Positions 1 through 9,292 of a DNA stretch of 64,000 bases are shown here, piece by piece (within the stretch, counting starts at the first letter, position 1; each line of letters opens with the position of its first letter). The notes under the pieces are model-generated. The model saw only the letters and a program-made list of their open reading frames with translations, was not told the origin of the DNA and searched no databases. Location: positions 124,001-188,000 of the forward strand of contig NZ_JAHYXK010000006.1 of NCBI RefSeq assembly GCF_019443125.1. Reading direction: 5' to 3'. Made by a program: the position numbers and the translations under genes. The stretch is from Pontibacter aydingkolensis (GTDB lineage Bacteria; Bacteroidota; Bacteroidia; Cytophagales; Hymenobacteraceae).

Positions 1-308
1 CTGATACCAGTTTTATACTTTGCCAGCTTCTGGATTTCTCCGGATACCTGGATAGCCAACTCACGCGTTGGGCAAAGTATAAGCGCTTGCACGCTTCTGT
101 TATTTGTATCGATGCTTTCAATGGTAGGAATACCAAAGGCAGCTGTTTTACCAGTACCTGTCTGGGCCTGGCCGATAATGTCTTTTCCTTCTAATACAAC
201 CGGGATTGCTGCTGTCTGGATGGGAGAGGCTTCTTCGAAACCCATGTCTGCGATTGCTCGCTGAACTTCCGGCGATAGCGGAAGCTCATCAAATCTGATT
301 TTGTTCAT
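1..308 (-). CDS. DEAD-box RNA helicase, N-terminal part (cut by window edge)
   Basis: The reverse strand reads about 102 residues from an ATG at 308 into the window edge. The Q motif region (FDELPLSPEVQRAI, then SPIQTAAIP), Walker A motif AQTGTGKT and motif Ia PTRELA are all present, as expected for the first third of a DEAD-box ATP-dependent RNA helicase such as the RhlE/CshA group, which remodels RNA duplexes in the cytoplasm. The DEAD box itself lies outside the window, so the subgroup cannot be set. A -7 promoter match at 468-475 would give a leader of about 150 nt, which is common for cold-induced helicases. The motif TATACTTTGCC appears inside the gene at 14 and 75. Confidence 0.9.
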   Translation of the reverse strand, partial: MNKIRFDELPLSPEVQRAIADMGFEEASPIQTAAIPVVLEGKDIIGQAQTGTGKTAAFGIPTIESIDTNNRSVQALILCPTRELAIQVSGEIQKLAKYKTGI

Positions 309-467
309 CTAATTACTACTAACTTTTTTGTTATGACACATCTGGAGGCAGTCTGCTTATCAACCTATCTCTACGTAGAGAGCGACACGAAAAACTAAAA
401 ACAACTAGGTTTTGCCAACAGATGGTGTTCCAGTTATACAGTAATCAGACCGTATCCAAATCGGGCG

Positions 468-475
468 CAAAGGTA
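468..475 (-). promoter_or_regulatory. Bacteroidota -7 element for the DEAD-box gene
   Basis: On the minus strand the sequence is TACCTTTG, an exact match to the Bacteroidota sigma-ABfr -7 consensus TAnnTTTG. It lies about 160 nt upstream of the helicase ATG at 308. No convincing -33 TTG is seen at the expected spacing. The long leader contains a small palindrome (CTCTACGTAGAG, 370-381). Confidence 0.5.
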
Positions 476-945
476 CGAATATTTATTATACTAAACTATT
501 TTATTTGAAAACAGTATATCGGCATAACATAATACTACCCTCACCTCAAGAATAGGTACGTTTACTTATAAATTAAGATATTTTGATTTAACTAATATTA
601 ATTTTTTATTTTTATGAAAATAATTAAATAAATTATTAGAATAGGTAACTTAAATATAGTTCACACGTTATATTCAACAATTCACCCTTAGAAACAGTGC
701 GTTTACCATATATAGTGTTTTCGGATGTATACTAATTTGAATTGCACCGTAGATACACAAAACAGAACCTGAACCCAACTAATGCTATACCCTTATGCCC
801 AAATAGTCTAACCACTACTCCCGCCACTACTACTAACCTTAAAATATCCGTGTGACAAGTCTTATTTACCTAAGCTAATGAGAAGCAGGCCCCAAGCCTG
901 AAAAGCTAGTTAAATAAACCTTAAACCCTTTAGTCTCATTTTTTT
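476..945. other. AT-rich intergenic region, no gene seen
   Basis: About 470 bp between the helicase promoter and the next gene. It is clearly more AT-rich than its neighbours and has stop codons in all frames. I see no RNA gene, hairpin terminator or repeat here, and no AAGTATA copy. Confidence 0.5.
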
Positions 946-1485
946 ATGTTACACTTTTCCAAAATTTCAACTCAAGGCAAAGATTTTAACCTAATAGCCT
1001 CCGGTGCATTAGCATTTAAAATTCACAACAAGATCCTCAAGGATGAGTGCTTTCAGCAAGGCACTAAAATAACCCGCAACATGCTGCTAGGCAGCATGCC
1101 TGCCCGCTCAGCAAATTCTCAGCAGAAGAAAGTGTTTTTTGTGATCATATCAGACCTCGACAAGATGAACATTGAGTCGTTGTGCCAGATGGTGAAAGAA
1201 GAGAGAGCGAAAGGCAGCTACGCCGTGTGCCAGGTAATACCAGTATACTATAACGAGCCTTCTTTTAAAGCTTTAAAAATGCTTCGCCAGAATTTTGACG
1301 AAGTAATGGAGCTAAGCAAATTTAATCTGGGCAGCAGCAAGGCGCTACTTAGCCCGGAGCAACAGCACTGTATTATCACAGACTACTCTGTATCAATGGC
1401 GCGTATCATGTACCATGTGTGCGTTAACGATTTTGCATCGCAGCAGAAGCAGGAAGTTAAAGTAGCTGAGCCTGCATTTGCATAG
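946..1485 (+). CDS. Hypothetical protein, 179 aa
   Basis: I do not recognise this family. The product is soluble, with no signal peptide or membrane segment, and looks alpha/beta. Visible stretches are KKVFFVIISDLDKMNIESL near residues 61-80 and a C-terminal tail rich in Glu, Val and Ala. Two cysteines (KDECF, VCQVI) are not in a metal-site arrangement. The gene stands alone between two long intergenic regions and ends in a strong terminator 20 bp after its stop, so it is probably monocistronic. Codon use looks typical of the window, which supports a real gene. The ATG follows a T-rich run and has no clear Shine-Dalgarno site. Confidence 0.65.
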   Translation: MLHFSKISTQGKDFNLIASGALAFKIHNKILKDECFQQGTKITRNMLLGSMPARSANSQQKKVFFVIISDLDKMNIESLCQMVKEERAKGSYAVCQVIPVYYNEPSFKALKMLRQNFDEVMELSKFNLGSSKALLSPEQQHCIITDYSVSMARIMYHVCVNDFASQQKQEVKVAEPAFA

Positions 1486-1505
1486 ATAGCTACTCATTAA
1501 CTATA

Positions 1506-1548
1506 AAACCAGCAAGCCCTTCCCTGCACAGGAAGGGCTTGCTGGTTT
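1506..1548 (+). terminator. Strong intrinsic terminator
   Basis: A perfect 18-bp stem (1506-1523 with 1531-1548) encloses a 7-nt loop. The left arm contains AGCAAGCCCTTCC. It lies 20 bp after the hypothetical gene. Confidence 0.85.
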
Positions 1549-1639
1549 ATTTCCCAGGCTTTTGAAGTGGTTTTACTTCCTGCTATTCTTTCTATTTAAC
1601 TTTATTCCTCAGTCTTACTTGTCTATTGTTTCACCTTTG

Positions 1640-1990
1640 GCTTTGGTGTGCTCAAGGCCGCAAGGCCTCGTCTTTTCGCATCGCGCTGTCTATCTTTCCT
1701 TTGCTCCTTCGTCGCAATGCCTCGCTCACGCTCATCACCGGAAACCTAGAAGGCGCTCAACGCAAAGACTGGGATGGACACTTCTTTGCTAGCGGTTTTT
1801 GCAAATGTGATATAGTATAAATATCTTTTAATGCTATAAAACGACGGCCTTTGCCAGGTGCATAAATGACGGTCCACTGTTCGAGCGTTCAGCGAGTTTG
1901 GAGCGTCTTGACTTTTTTGCCTACTTTTTGTGTCAAGACAAAAAGTAGGGCCCAGCCGGCGAGGCGAAAAACTGCTAAAAGCAACAGTCT
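1640..1990. repeat. Intergenic repeat-like region with a 12-bp inverted repeat
   Basis: This part of the 636-bp gap between 1486 and 2121 holds small overlapping ORFs on both strands with implausible compositions. It includes the inverted repeat CCTACTTTTTGT/ACAAAAAGTAGG (1919-1948, 6-nt loop) and GC-rich segments unlike the flanks. The translated phrase GPTFCLDTKS on the minus strand resembles spurious ORFs I have often seen predicted in Cytophagales intergenic repeats; that similarity is from memory. I treat it as a decayed repeat element, not a gene. Confidence 0.4.
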
Positions 1991-2121
1991 GATAATAATA
2001 AAAACACATCTATTTAAAAAGTCAATACGGACCAACATAATTATCTCTCACAAAATCTTTCAAAGTATAACTTGTGCAAAGCAGCTACTAAACTGTATCT
2101 TTAAGGTATAAACACCTGCAT

Positions 2122-5100
2122 ATGCCTTCTGTATTCAAGATATACTCCTCCTCTGCCGGCTCCGGTAAAACCTACCATCTTACCAAGGAATACCTGAAAC
2201 TGGCTCTCCATACTTCAGACCCGGACTATTACCGCTCTATACTTGCCATTACATTCACCAACGATGCCGCCGCTGAGATGAAGGAGCGTATACTTGGTGC
2301 CTTGCGCAATTTTAACGATAACAGCATATCAGAAAAGGAAAAAGCCAAGAGTGAGCACCTGCTGCAAAGTATAACAGCGGATTTACAGCAGGAATACCTT
2401 GAAGAAAACCTGGACGTAGAAGAGGTGCGCCGACGTGCAGCCAATCTGTTCCGCCAGATACTATATAACTACTCCGACTTCAGCGTCAGCACCATCGACA
2501 GCTTTGTGAACAAGATCGTGCAGGCCTTTACCCGAGAACTGAACATCCCGCATAATTTTGAAGTAGACCTGGACTCTAATTCTCTGCTGAGCACTGCTGT
2601 TTCGCTGCTGCTGGATAAGGTAAGTGATGCCAAGGACGATATGCTGTCGCAAACGCTGGAGCAGTATGTATTGGAGAAAGCCCGCGAAGGTAAAAGCTGG
2701 ACTTTACTGGCCGACGACCTGATGGACTTTGCCCGAAACCTGCTTAACGAGCAAGTGTACGAAGCCATTACCGACATTCAGCAACTGAGCCTGGAGGATT
2801 TTAAGCTGGTGCGTGAGCAGTTGTTTGAGGCAAAGCAAAAGATTGAAGATGTAGTGCAGGAAGCTGGCATGCAGGGACTAAAGCTAATCGAAAACGCCGA
2901 CCTCTCCCCTGCCGATTTCTACCAGGGCAACCGTGGAATATGGAGCTACTTTAACAAATTCTCACAGAAGGATATCGACCTGAACTACGGCAACAACTAC
3001 GCCCGCCAAAGCATAGAAGACGACAAATGGTACGCCGGCAAGGCAAGCGCTTATACCAAAAGCCAGATCGATAGTATAAAGCAGCCGCTCACCGACCTGT
3101 ACTACCATATCGAAAGTATAAAAGAGCATTATGCCGGCACTTATACGTTGATCCAACAGATCGTACCGCACCTGTACAAAGTATCGGTACTGAACGAGCT
3201 GGAGAAGTGCCTGCAGGAGATAAAGCTGGATCGCAACACTGTACATATTTCGGAGTTCAACAAGCGTATTATCGATATTGTACTGCAGGAGCCGGTGCCC
3301 TTTATCTATGAGCGACTCGGCGAAAAGTATAACCACATCCTGATCGATGAGTTTCAAGATACCTCGGTGCTGCAATGGAATAACTTGTTGCCGCTAGTAG
3401 ATAATGCCCTTGCCTCCGGACATTTCAGTATGGTGGTAGGCGATGCGAAACAGGCGATTTACCGATGGCGTGGCGGCGAAATGGAGCAGATTCTGCACCT
3501 GTACAAGCAAAGCACCAAGCAGCTGTATGAAAACCGCCGCCATGGTCCGTTAATTAAAGAACGTTACGAATCAGTAGACCAGGCACTTGAGCCGGCAAAC
3601 CTTAAAACCAACTACCGCAGCCGCTCCGAGATCATCGACTTTAACAATGAGTTGTTTTCATTCATCAGCGAAGGGCACAAGGATTTTGGCATGTTCACGT
3701 CTATCTACGACGAAGACTTTAAGCAACAGGTACCGGAAGGTAGCCAGAACAACGGCGGTCAGATACAGGTACTTTTTACCCACGACGACGACCTGAACTA
3801 CAAGTATGACCTGAACAACTGCCACCGCACCGACGAGCTGTATGAGGGCTATGCACACGAGAAAGCCCTTACCTACGACGAGAGCACACTGAATATGGTG
3901 CTGCAGTTGGTTACCGAAGCGATGGCAGAAGGCTATGAGCTAAAAGACATGGCCATACTTTGCCGCACCAACGTCAAGAGCAAGCTCATCGCTAATTTCC
4001 TTAAAGAGCGTAAGTATGACATCATCTCACAGGACTCGCTCTCGCTTCAGTTTGCCGAGGTAATTAACCTCATCGTGGCCATGTTCCGGGTGTTTAACCG
4101 GCCCAATGACTCGCTGGCAAAGTCTGAAGCTTTATACCTGGTTTGTAAAGTGGCGCTGGGTGTGATACCGGATGTGGAGATGACCAAAACCATTGCCGAC
4201 ATTGCCAACGAAAAAGAGAATCAGTCTTTCTTCGATCAGCTGCGCGTGTTTGGCTTTGATGTACAGGAACGTGAAACCGGAAACCTGTCTATCTACGAAT
4301 TAACCGAAAAGCTTATCCGCGTCTTTAATTTGTTGGGCAAGAACAATGAGAGTGAGTATCTTTTCCGATTCCTTGACCTGGTGCTGGAGTATAGCCTGAA
4401 GCATAGCAATAACCTGAACAACTTTTTGGCCTACTGGGATGTGCAAAAGGACAAGCTAAGTATAAACACACCCAAAGACCGCAACGCCATTACCATCACC
4501 AGCATTCACAAGTCCAAAGGGCTTGCCTACCCTATCGTGATCATACCTTTTGCCGACTGGAGCACAGAGCCAAAACGTGGTTCGCTGATGTGGAGCCATT
4601 TGCCGGAAGAAATAAGCGTAACAGGCAAGCTGCGCAGCGTGGCAGTAAACATAAGCTCTAAACTGGAGAACACCATACTTACAGATCAGTACTCCACCGA
4701 AATAGAGAAAACCTTTATCGAAAACCTGAACATGCTGTATGTTGCCCTTACCCGCCCCATTGACAGGTTATACTTAGTAGGCAACGCCAAAGACCTGCTG
4801 GAAGAACGCAAAGCACCGAAACTGGACGGGCAGGCAAAAAACGTGAGCCATTTGCTGTATCGTTATCTAGTGCACAAAAGTATGTGGGAGTTTGGCAGGC
4901 ATTGTTACCAGTTGGCAAAAGGCAACCCACAGGTGCGGCATAACAAATTGGATATCAGCCATACCTATACGTTGGAGCATTTGGTGGCAACAGACTGGGA
5001 GCAGCGCCTCAAAATTAAACAGCACGCCAACAACGTGTTCGACTTTGAAACGCAGACAAAACAACGGCAGCAAAACCGCAAGCTGCACTTTGCCCTTGCA

Positions 5101-5523
5101 CGTATTGCCTTTGCCTCTGAACTGGAAAAAGTACTTCGGCAAATGGTGTACGAAGGCATTATAAGCGAACGGGAAAAGCCTGAACTGCGTAATAAGCTGT
5201 CGGAAGTGCTTAACCATAAAGACTTAGCCAGGTACTTTACAAAGGATGTAGTGGTGGAGCATGAGAAGGAAGTGCTGGACGCCAGGGCTTACCTGTTTAA
5301 ACCAGACCGCATTGTATTTGAGGGAGATGCTGTGGTGCTGATAGAGTTTAAAACGCCTCCGCCAGAGCCGGAACACCGAAACAAGCTGGATCATTATGCT
5401 GTGCGGTTCAGGCAACTGGGCTATAAAAAAGTTAAATGCGTACTCTATTATTTTGATACACAGCAGGTACTAACATGGGCATATGGAGAAAAACCGGCTG
5501 CGCAACTTGGCCTCGCTTTGTAA
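2122..5523 (+). CDS. AddA/RecB-like UvrD-family helicase-nuclease
   Basis: A 1133-aa superfamily 1 helicase with a C-terminal nuclease, acting in double-strand break end processing. Walker A (SSAGSGKT) lies at residues 10-17, and ITFTNDAAAEMKERI is motif Ia. DEFQDT near residue 409 is motif II, GDAKQAIYRWRGG near 441 is motif III, SIHKSKGLAYPIV near 793 is motif V, and YVALTRP near 872 is motif VI. The end carries PDRI near 1059 and IEFKT near 1072, matching the D...ExK core of PD-(D/E)XK nucleases, so the nuclease looks intact. The AddB-like partner starts 3.8 kb downstream. Length and order fit AddA better than PcrA/UvrD. The ATG is preceded by an AT-rich leader. Confidence 0.88.
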   Translation: MPSVFKIYSSSAGSGKTYHLTKEYLKLALHTSDPDYYRSILAITFTNDAAAEMKERILGALRNFNDNSISEKEKAKSEHLLQSITADLQQEYLEENLDVEEVRRRAANLFRQILYNYSDFSVSTIDSFVNKIVQAFTRELNIPHNFEVDLDSNSLLSTAVSLLLDKVSDAKDDMLSQTLEQYVLEKAREGKSWTLLADDLMDFARNLLNEQVYEAITDIQQLSLEDFKLVREQLFEAKQKIEDVVQEAGMQGLKLIENADLSPADFYQGNRGIWSYFNKFSQKDIDLNYGNNYARQSIEDDKWYAGKASAYTKSQIDSIKQPLTDLYYHIESIKEHYAGTYTLIQQIVPHLYKVSVLNELEKCLQEIKLDRNTVHISEFNKRIIDIVLQEPVPFIYERLGEKYNHILIDEFQDTSVLQWNNLLPLVDNALASGHFSMVVGDAKQAIYRWRGGEMEQILHLYKQSTKQLYENRRHGPLIKERYESVDQALEPANLKTNYRSRSEIIDFNNELFSFISEGHKDFGMFTSIYDEDFKQQVPEGSQNNGGQIQVLFTHDDDLNYKYDLNNCHRTDELYEGYAHEKALTYDESTLNMVLQLVTEAMAEGYELKDMAILCRTNVKSKLIANFLKERKYDIISQDSLSLQFAEVINLIVAMFRVFNRPNDSLAKSEALYLVCKVALGVIPDVEMTKTIADIANEKENQSFFDQLRVFGFDVQERETGNLSIYELTEKLIRVFNLLGKNNESEYLFRFLDLVLEYSLKHSNNLNNFLAYWDVQKDKLSINTPKDRNAITITSIHKSKGLAYPIVIIPFADWSTEPKRGSLMWSHLPEEISVTGKLRSVAVNISSKLENTILTDQYSTEIEKTFIENLNMLYVALTRPIDRLYLVGNAKDLLEERKAPKLDGQAKNVSHLLYRYLVHKSMWEFGRHCYQLAKGNPQVRHNKLDISHTYTLEHLVATDWEQRLKIKQHANNVFDFETQTKQRQQNRKLHFALARIAFASELEKVLRQMVYEGIISEREKPELRNKLSEVLNHKDLARYFTKDVVVEHEKEVLDARAYLFKPDRIVFEGDAVVLIEFKTPPPEPEHRNKLDHYAVRFRQLGYKKVKCVLYYFDTQQVLTWAYGEKPAAQLGLAL

Positions 5524-5676
5524 ACGTTAAAGCAACGCAGATAAAAGTATAAGTCTTATTAGCTAATGATACTCAAAAGGCGTTCAAATTAAAACTTACC
5601 TGAACAGGCAGTTTAAATTGTCCTTCCCGGGTATTAAATACTTTAACAAATAAAGGTAACTGCTTAGCAAAGCATT

Positions 5677-7920
5677 ATGCAAAATTACAAAAACCTGAAG
5701 GTTGATCTTTCCAACTGCGATAAAGAACCCATACATATCATCGGAAGAATTCAGCCTCACGGGTTTATGCTGATTTTGGATAGAAGCACATTGGAGGTAG
5801 TGCAGGTAAGCGAAAATATTGGCGACTTTCTGGATACTACACCGGCTAACCTGTTAGGTAAAACACTTGCTCATATTATTTCTGATGCAGAATATGCTAC
5901 ACTTGTTAATCAGGTGTACATCGAAAACCCTTTGAACCCACAAGCAGTTACACTGCAGCAAAGAAGTTTTTTCGGGTTTATACATTTTAGCGAAAATAAA
6001 CTGGTGCTGGAGTGCGAACCCTTAGCGGTTTCTGCAACTGAAAACAGGCTCGAGAACGCCCTCAGTTTTTCGCAGTTCCAAACGGAGTTAAATGCATTAC
6101 CTTCTTTTATGGAACAGACCTTTGCCCTGGTTAATTACGTGCAGCGCCTGCTTGATTACGACCGGGTAATGCTTTACGTTTTTGACCAAGACTGGCATGG
6201 CGAAGTAATCGCTGAAAGGGTAAAACCTGGCGTACACTCTTATCTGCACCACCATTTTCCGGCCACCGATATACCGGCCCAGGCCCGGGAACTGCTCCTT
6301 AAGAAATGCGTTCGACAGATACCGGATGTGCATGCTACCGCCGTAGACATTGTTCCATACTTTGATCCTGCCACAAATGCACCTACCAACATCATTCAGT
6401 CAGAGTTAAGGAATCCATCCGAAATACACCTGGAGTACCTCAGGAACATGGATGTAGGTGCCACGCTCTCCGTTTCTGTTATTGTGCAAGGTAAACTCTG
6501 GGGCATTATTGCGTGCCAGCATCAAACAGCCAGGTTCATTAACTTCTGGAAGCGCCAGACTTGCCTGGTTACGGCCATTACATTTGCCAACACAGTACTT
6601 GCCAACCAGGAAAAAACAGACCAGCAGGTGATAGCAAAGTACAAGGCTGCAGAAGTAAGACTAATAGAACAGACAAAAGCTGCCGGCGATTTCAGGCAGG
6701 GGCTGTTTAACGAAACCATAAACCTGCTGCACCTTACCGAGGGGCACGGTGCTGCCATGTACCTAAACGGTAGCCTGACTACGATCGGCAAAACTCCTGA
6801 GCCAAGCGAGCTAATGGAAATACTGGAATGGCTGTCTGAAAGAGAAATAAACCAGGTTACATCTACCCGAGAGCTTTCCAGGTATTTGCCCGATGCCGTA
6901 AACTACCGCAGCGTTGCCAGTGGTGTTCTGGCCATCGAAATCTCAAAGTATAATAAGGAGTTTATACTTTTCTTTAAGCCAGAAATCTACGAAACCAGGA
7001 TCTGGGCCGGCAACCCCGAAAAACCTGTAATAGCTGGTAACACTTACATACATCCCCGCGAGTCGTTTAGTCACTGGGAAGATATAGTGCGCGGCAAATC
7101 ATTGCCCTGGTCTTTGAGCGATATAACTATTGCACAGATTTTACAAAAAGACATTATTGCCCTGCTGATGCAAAAACAGGCCATGCTATTGAAAGAGTTG
7201 AATGAAGAACTAAACGCATCGGCGGAGGAACTGCAACTCAAGAACAGAAAACTGGAAGACTTCGCTCAGATCATTGCACATAACCTGCGCTCTCCGATGA
7301 GCAACATCCGGGGTTTATACGACCTTTACAAAGCAGAGCCCAGTCCTGAAACAGGTGTAGAAGTTATGGACCGCATGAGCAAAATGATTGACAACATGTC
7401 TGCCACCATAGACGACCTCAATCTGGTGCTTCGCTCTGCTGTAAAGCAGGAGTTGGCAAAAGAGGCTGTACCTATTGCTGAACTGATACAGAAAGAAAAG
7501 CAGAACCTGCAGGCAACCATCCAGACAACAAACGCACAGATTCATACCGACCTGAAAGTTCCTGTACTTCATGTACCCAAAGTATACCTCCAAAGTATAC
7601 TGCACAACCTGCTGTCTAATGCCTTAAAGTATAGCGCTGAAAACAGGCAACCTGAAATTATGGTAAGATCCTGGGTCGCTGAAGATCAGGTCTATCTTAC
7701 AGTTTCCGACAATGGCTTAGGCATAGACCTGGACAAAGTGCAGTCTAAAATGTTTGGGCTGTACAATACCTTTCACCGCAACAAAGACTCTAAAGGCATT
7801 GGCTTATACTTAACCAAAACGCAGGCAGACCTGATAGGCGGTAAAATTGGGGTAGAGAGCACGGTAAATAAAGGCACTACTTTTACCATCAGCTTTCCGG
7901 CCAGCGTTGCCATCACATGA
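5677..7920 (+). CDS. bphP: Bacteriophytochrome sensor histidine kinase
   Basis: A 747-aa red/far-red photoreceptor kinase. The N-terminal PAS_2 domain begins with SNCDKEPIHIIGRIQPHG; Cys14 is at the position used by bacteriophytochromes to attach biliverdin. The GAF domain has FPATDIPAQAR near residue 195 (PASDIP motif) and the conserved IHLEYLRNM His. The PHY domain tongue carries WAG and PRESF near 460. A HisKA H-box (IIAHNLRSPMSNI, His near 534) and an HATPase (NLLSNALKYS, DNGLGI, GIGLYLTK) complete the kinase. The usual ACHH at the chromophore pocket reads ACQH here. No response regulator or heme oxygenase gene lies beside it, so its output partner and biliverdin source are elsewhere. The gene holds seven copies of the AAGTATA motif. 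Confidence 0.93.
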   Translation: MQNYKNLKVDLSNCDKEPIHIIGRIQPHGFMLILDRSTLEVVQVSENIGDFLDTTPANLLGKTLAHIISDAEYATLVNQVYIENPLNPQAVTLQQRSFFGFIHFSENKLVLECEPLAVSATENRLENALSFSQFQTELNALPSFMEQTFALVNYVQRLLDYDRVMLYVFDQDWHGEVIAERVKPGVHSYLHHHFPATDIPAQARELLLKKCVRQIPDVHATAVDIVPYFDPATNAPTNIIQSELRNPSEIHLEYLRNMDVGATLSVSVIVQGKLWGIIACQHQTARFINFWKRQTCLVTAITFANTVLANQEKTDQQVIAKYKAAEVRLIEQTKAAGDFRQGLFNETINLLHLTEGHGAAMYLNGSLTTIGKTPEPSELMEILEWLSEREINQVTSTRELSRYLPDAVNYRSVASGVLAIEISKYNKEFILFFKPEIYETRIWAGNPEKPVIAGNTYIHPRESFSHWEDIVRGKSLPWSLSDITIAQILQKDIIALLMQKQAMLLKELNEELNASAEELQLKNRKLEDFAQIIAHNLRSPMSNIRGLYDLYKAEPSPETGVEVMDRMSKMIDNMSATIDDLNLVLRSAVKQELAKEAVPIAELIQKEKQNLQATIQTTNAQIHTDLKVPVLHVPKVYLQSILHNLLSNALKYSAENRQPEIMVRSWVAEDQVYLTVSDNGLGIDLDKVQSKMFGLYNTFHRNKDSKGIGLYLTKTQADLIGGKIGVESTVNKGTTFTISFPASVAIT

Positions 7921-8121
7921 GCTTATACTTTGCGCTGAAGGCTGGTTTATTACAGGCTTTTTTTAAGCAAATAATTTTCCGTTTTAACATCTCTTTTATG
8001 CTTACCTTAGCCATAAAGTATACTATCCTATTCTGAGGTAGCAGCTCCTATCAAAGTATAAACTTTTATAATACATTAGTTTTCAAATCCTGTTTTTAGG
8101 AATTGATTAAAGGGAAGCCAC

Positions 8122-8556
8122 ATGGAACAACGTTTAACACTTATTACTGTCGGTGTAAAAAACCTGCAGCGCTCACGCGACTTTTACCTGAATGTGTTCG
8201 GTTGGACACCAACAGAAAGCAGCACAGAAGGAATAGTTTTCTTTCAACTGAACGGTATACAGCTGGCCCTTTTCCCGCAGGAGTCGCTGGCAGACGATGC
8301 AGGCGTTGATCCGGAAGGCAGCGGTTTTAGACGTTACTCGCTGGCACATAATGTGCGATCGGAGCAGGAAGTAAACGAATTAGTGGCGCAGCTGGAGGAA
8401 AAAGGCGCCCGAGTGGTTAAGCGTCCTGAGAAAGTATTCTGGGGCGGCTACAGCGGCTACATCTCCGATCCGGATGATAACCTGTGGGAAATCGCCTATA
8501 ACCCGTTCCTGCCAATGGATGATCATGGGAATACGAAGATGCCGTCGATACATTAA
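8122..8556 (+). CDS. VOC family (glyoxalase/bleomycin-resistance-like) protein
   Basis: A 144-aa protein with the two beta-alpha-beta-beta-beta repeats of the vicinal oxygen chelate fold. It opens with LTLITVGVKNLQRSRDFY and closes with SGYISDPDDNLWEIAYNP, the classic C-terminal VOC signature with a metal-binding Glu. The substrate cannot be told from the sequence; members include glyoxalases, dioxygenases and antibiotic-binding proteins. A purine-rich AGGGAAG 9 bp before the ATG is a plausible ribosome site. It follows the phytochrome gene by 200 bp and is probably transcribed separately. Confidence 0.85.
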   Translation: MEQRLTLITVGVKNLQRSRDFYLNVFGWTPTESSTEGIVFFQLNGIQLALFPQESLADDAGVDPEGSGFRRYSLAHNVRSEQEVNELVAQLEEKGARVVKRPEKVFWGGYSGYISDPDDNLWEIAYNPFLPMDDHGNTKMPSIH

Positions 8557-8600
8557 GGATCAGGATTTACAGGATTAAAGGATGGACAGGATGAACTACA
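8557..8600. repeat. ATCAGGATTTACAGGAT-type dispersed intergenic sequence
   Basis: Directly after the VOC stop the sequence GGATCAGGATTTACAGGATT appears. Near-identical wording recurs at 31676-31700 and, reversed, at 31790-31812. This phrase is familiar from Bacteroidota intergenic regions. The function is unknown. Confidence 0.4.
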
Positions 8601-8685
8601 CTTAAATTCTAAAATCATACAGTGAGAATTCTTTATTAAAGCATCTTTGTACCTGCGAGAAAGTTAAACCTACTTTTTCTTAACA

Positions 8686-9147
8686 ATGGATTTATATCTG
8701 GTTTTATTAAACGCCGGCTCTTCTATGATGATGTTGGGGTTTTATCACTTACTGTTCATGAATGCTGTTATAGGGCTTGTTGAAAGTGGACTTTTAATAA
8801 AGTTTGAAACTGCTAACAGAACTTGGCTTATAATTCTGGCTAATTATATCTCAATGGTTGCTGGACTCTTCTTTGTCGCCCCATTTACGGCAGATTGGGT
8901 TGGCAATTCTGACTTTTGGAGTAACAATACAAACTATGGAGAATATCAGATGCAAGGATTCTTCTTCGGCATGTTTATGGCTTTCCTCGCTACAATTTTA
9001 GTTGAGCTGCCTTTCTTTTTTGTTGCCATACGTGAGAAATATAGTTGGCCGAAAATCATTCGCTTAACAGTTAAAGTTAATGGAATTACTTATGTAATTA
9101 TGCTCTTAATTTACTTCCTTGTTAACTTGCAAGGAAGTAAGTGGTAG
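8686..9147 (+). CDS. Small integral membrane protein, 153 aa, function unknown
   Basis: Four hydrophobic helices are visible: residues about 5-35, 45-65, 92-115 and 130-147. I do not recognise the family and see no enzyme motif. Codon use is markedly AT-rich compared with the GC-richer genes on either side, and the gene has no AAGTATA copy, both consistent with recent acquisition. It sits alone between the VOC gene and the AddB-like gene. The ATG is preceded by an AT-rich leader without a clear Shine-Dalgarno site. Confidence 0.65.
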   Translation: MDLYLVLLNAGSSMMMLGFYHLLFMNAVIGLVESGLLIKFETANRTWLIILANYISMVAGLFFVAPFTADWVGNSDFWSNNTNYGEYQMQGFFFGMFMAFLATILVELPFFFVAIREKYSWPKIIRLTVKVNGITYVIMLLIYFLVNLQGSKW

Positions 9148-9292
9148 AATAAAATTTATAGATAAAAAGGTACATCAGTTGGCTTGTAAACACTCCTGTT
9201 TTAAGATATACCTACAAGAAATTATTAGACATTTATAGGTAATCCAGTCCATCCATTAATCCTGATCACTCACTCAAAACTAAATTACCCAA

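Noticed and set aside
1562-2111. Small ORFs of 64-87 codons on both strands
   Set aside because: They overlap one another, have unlikely residue composition and lie in a repeat-like region; no start signals or homology support them.
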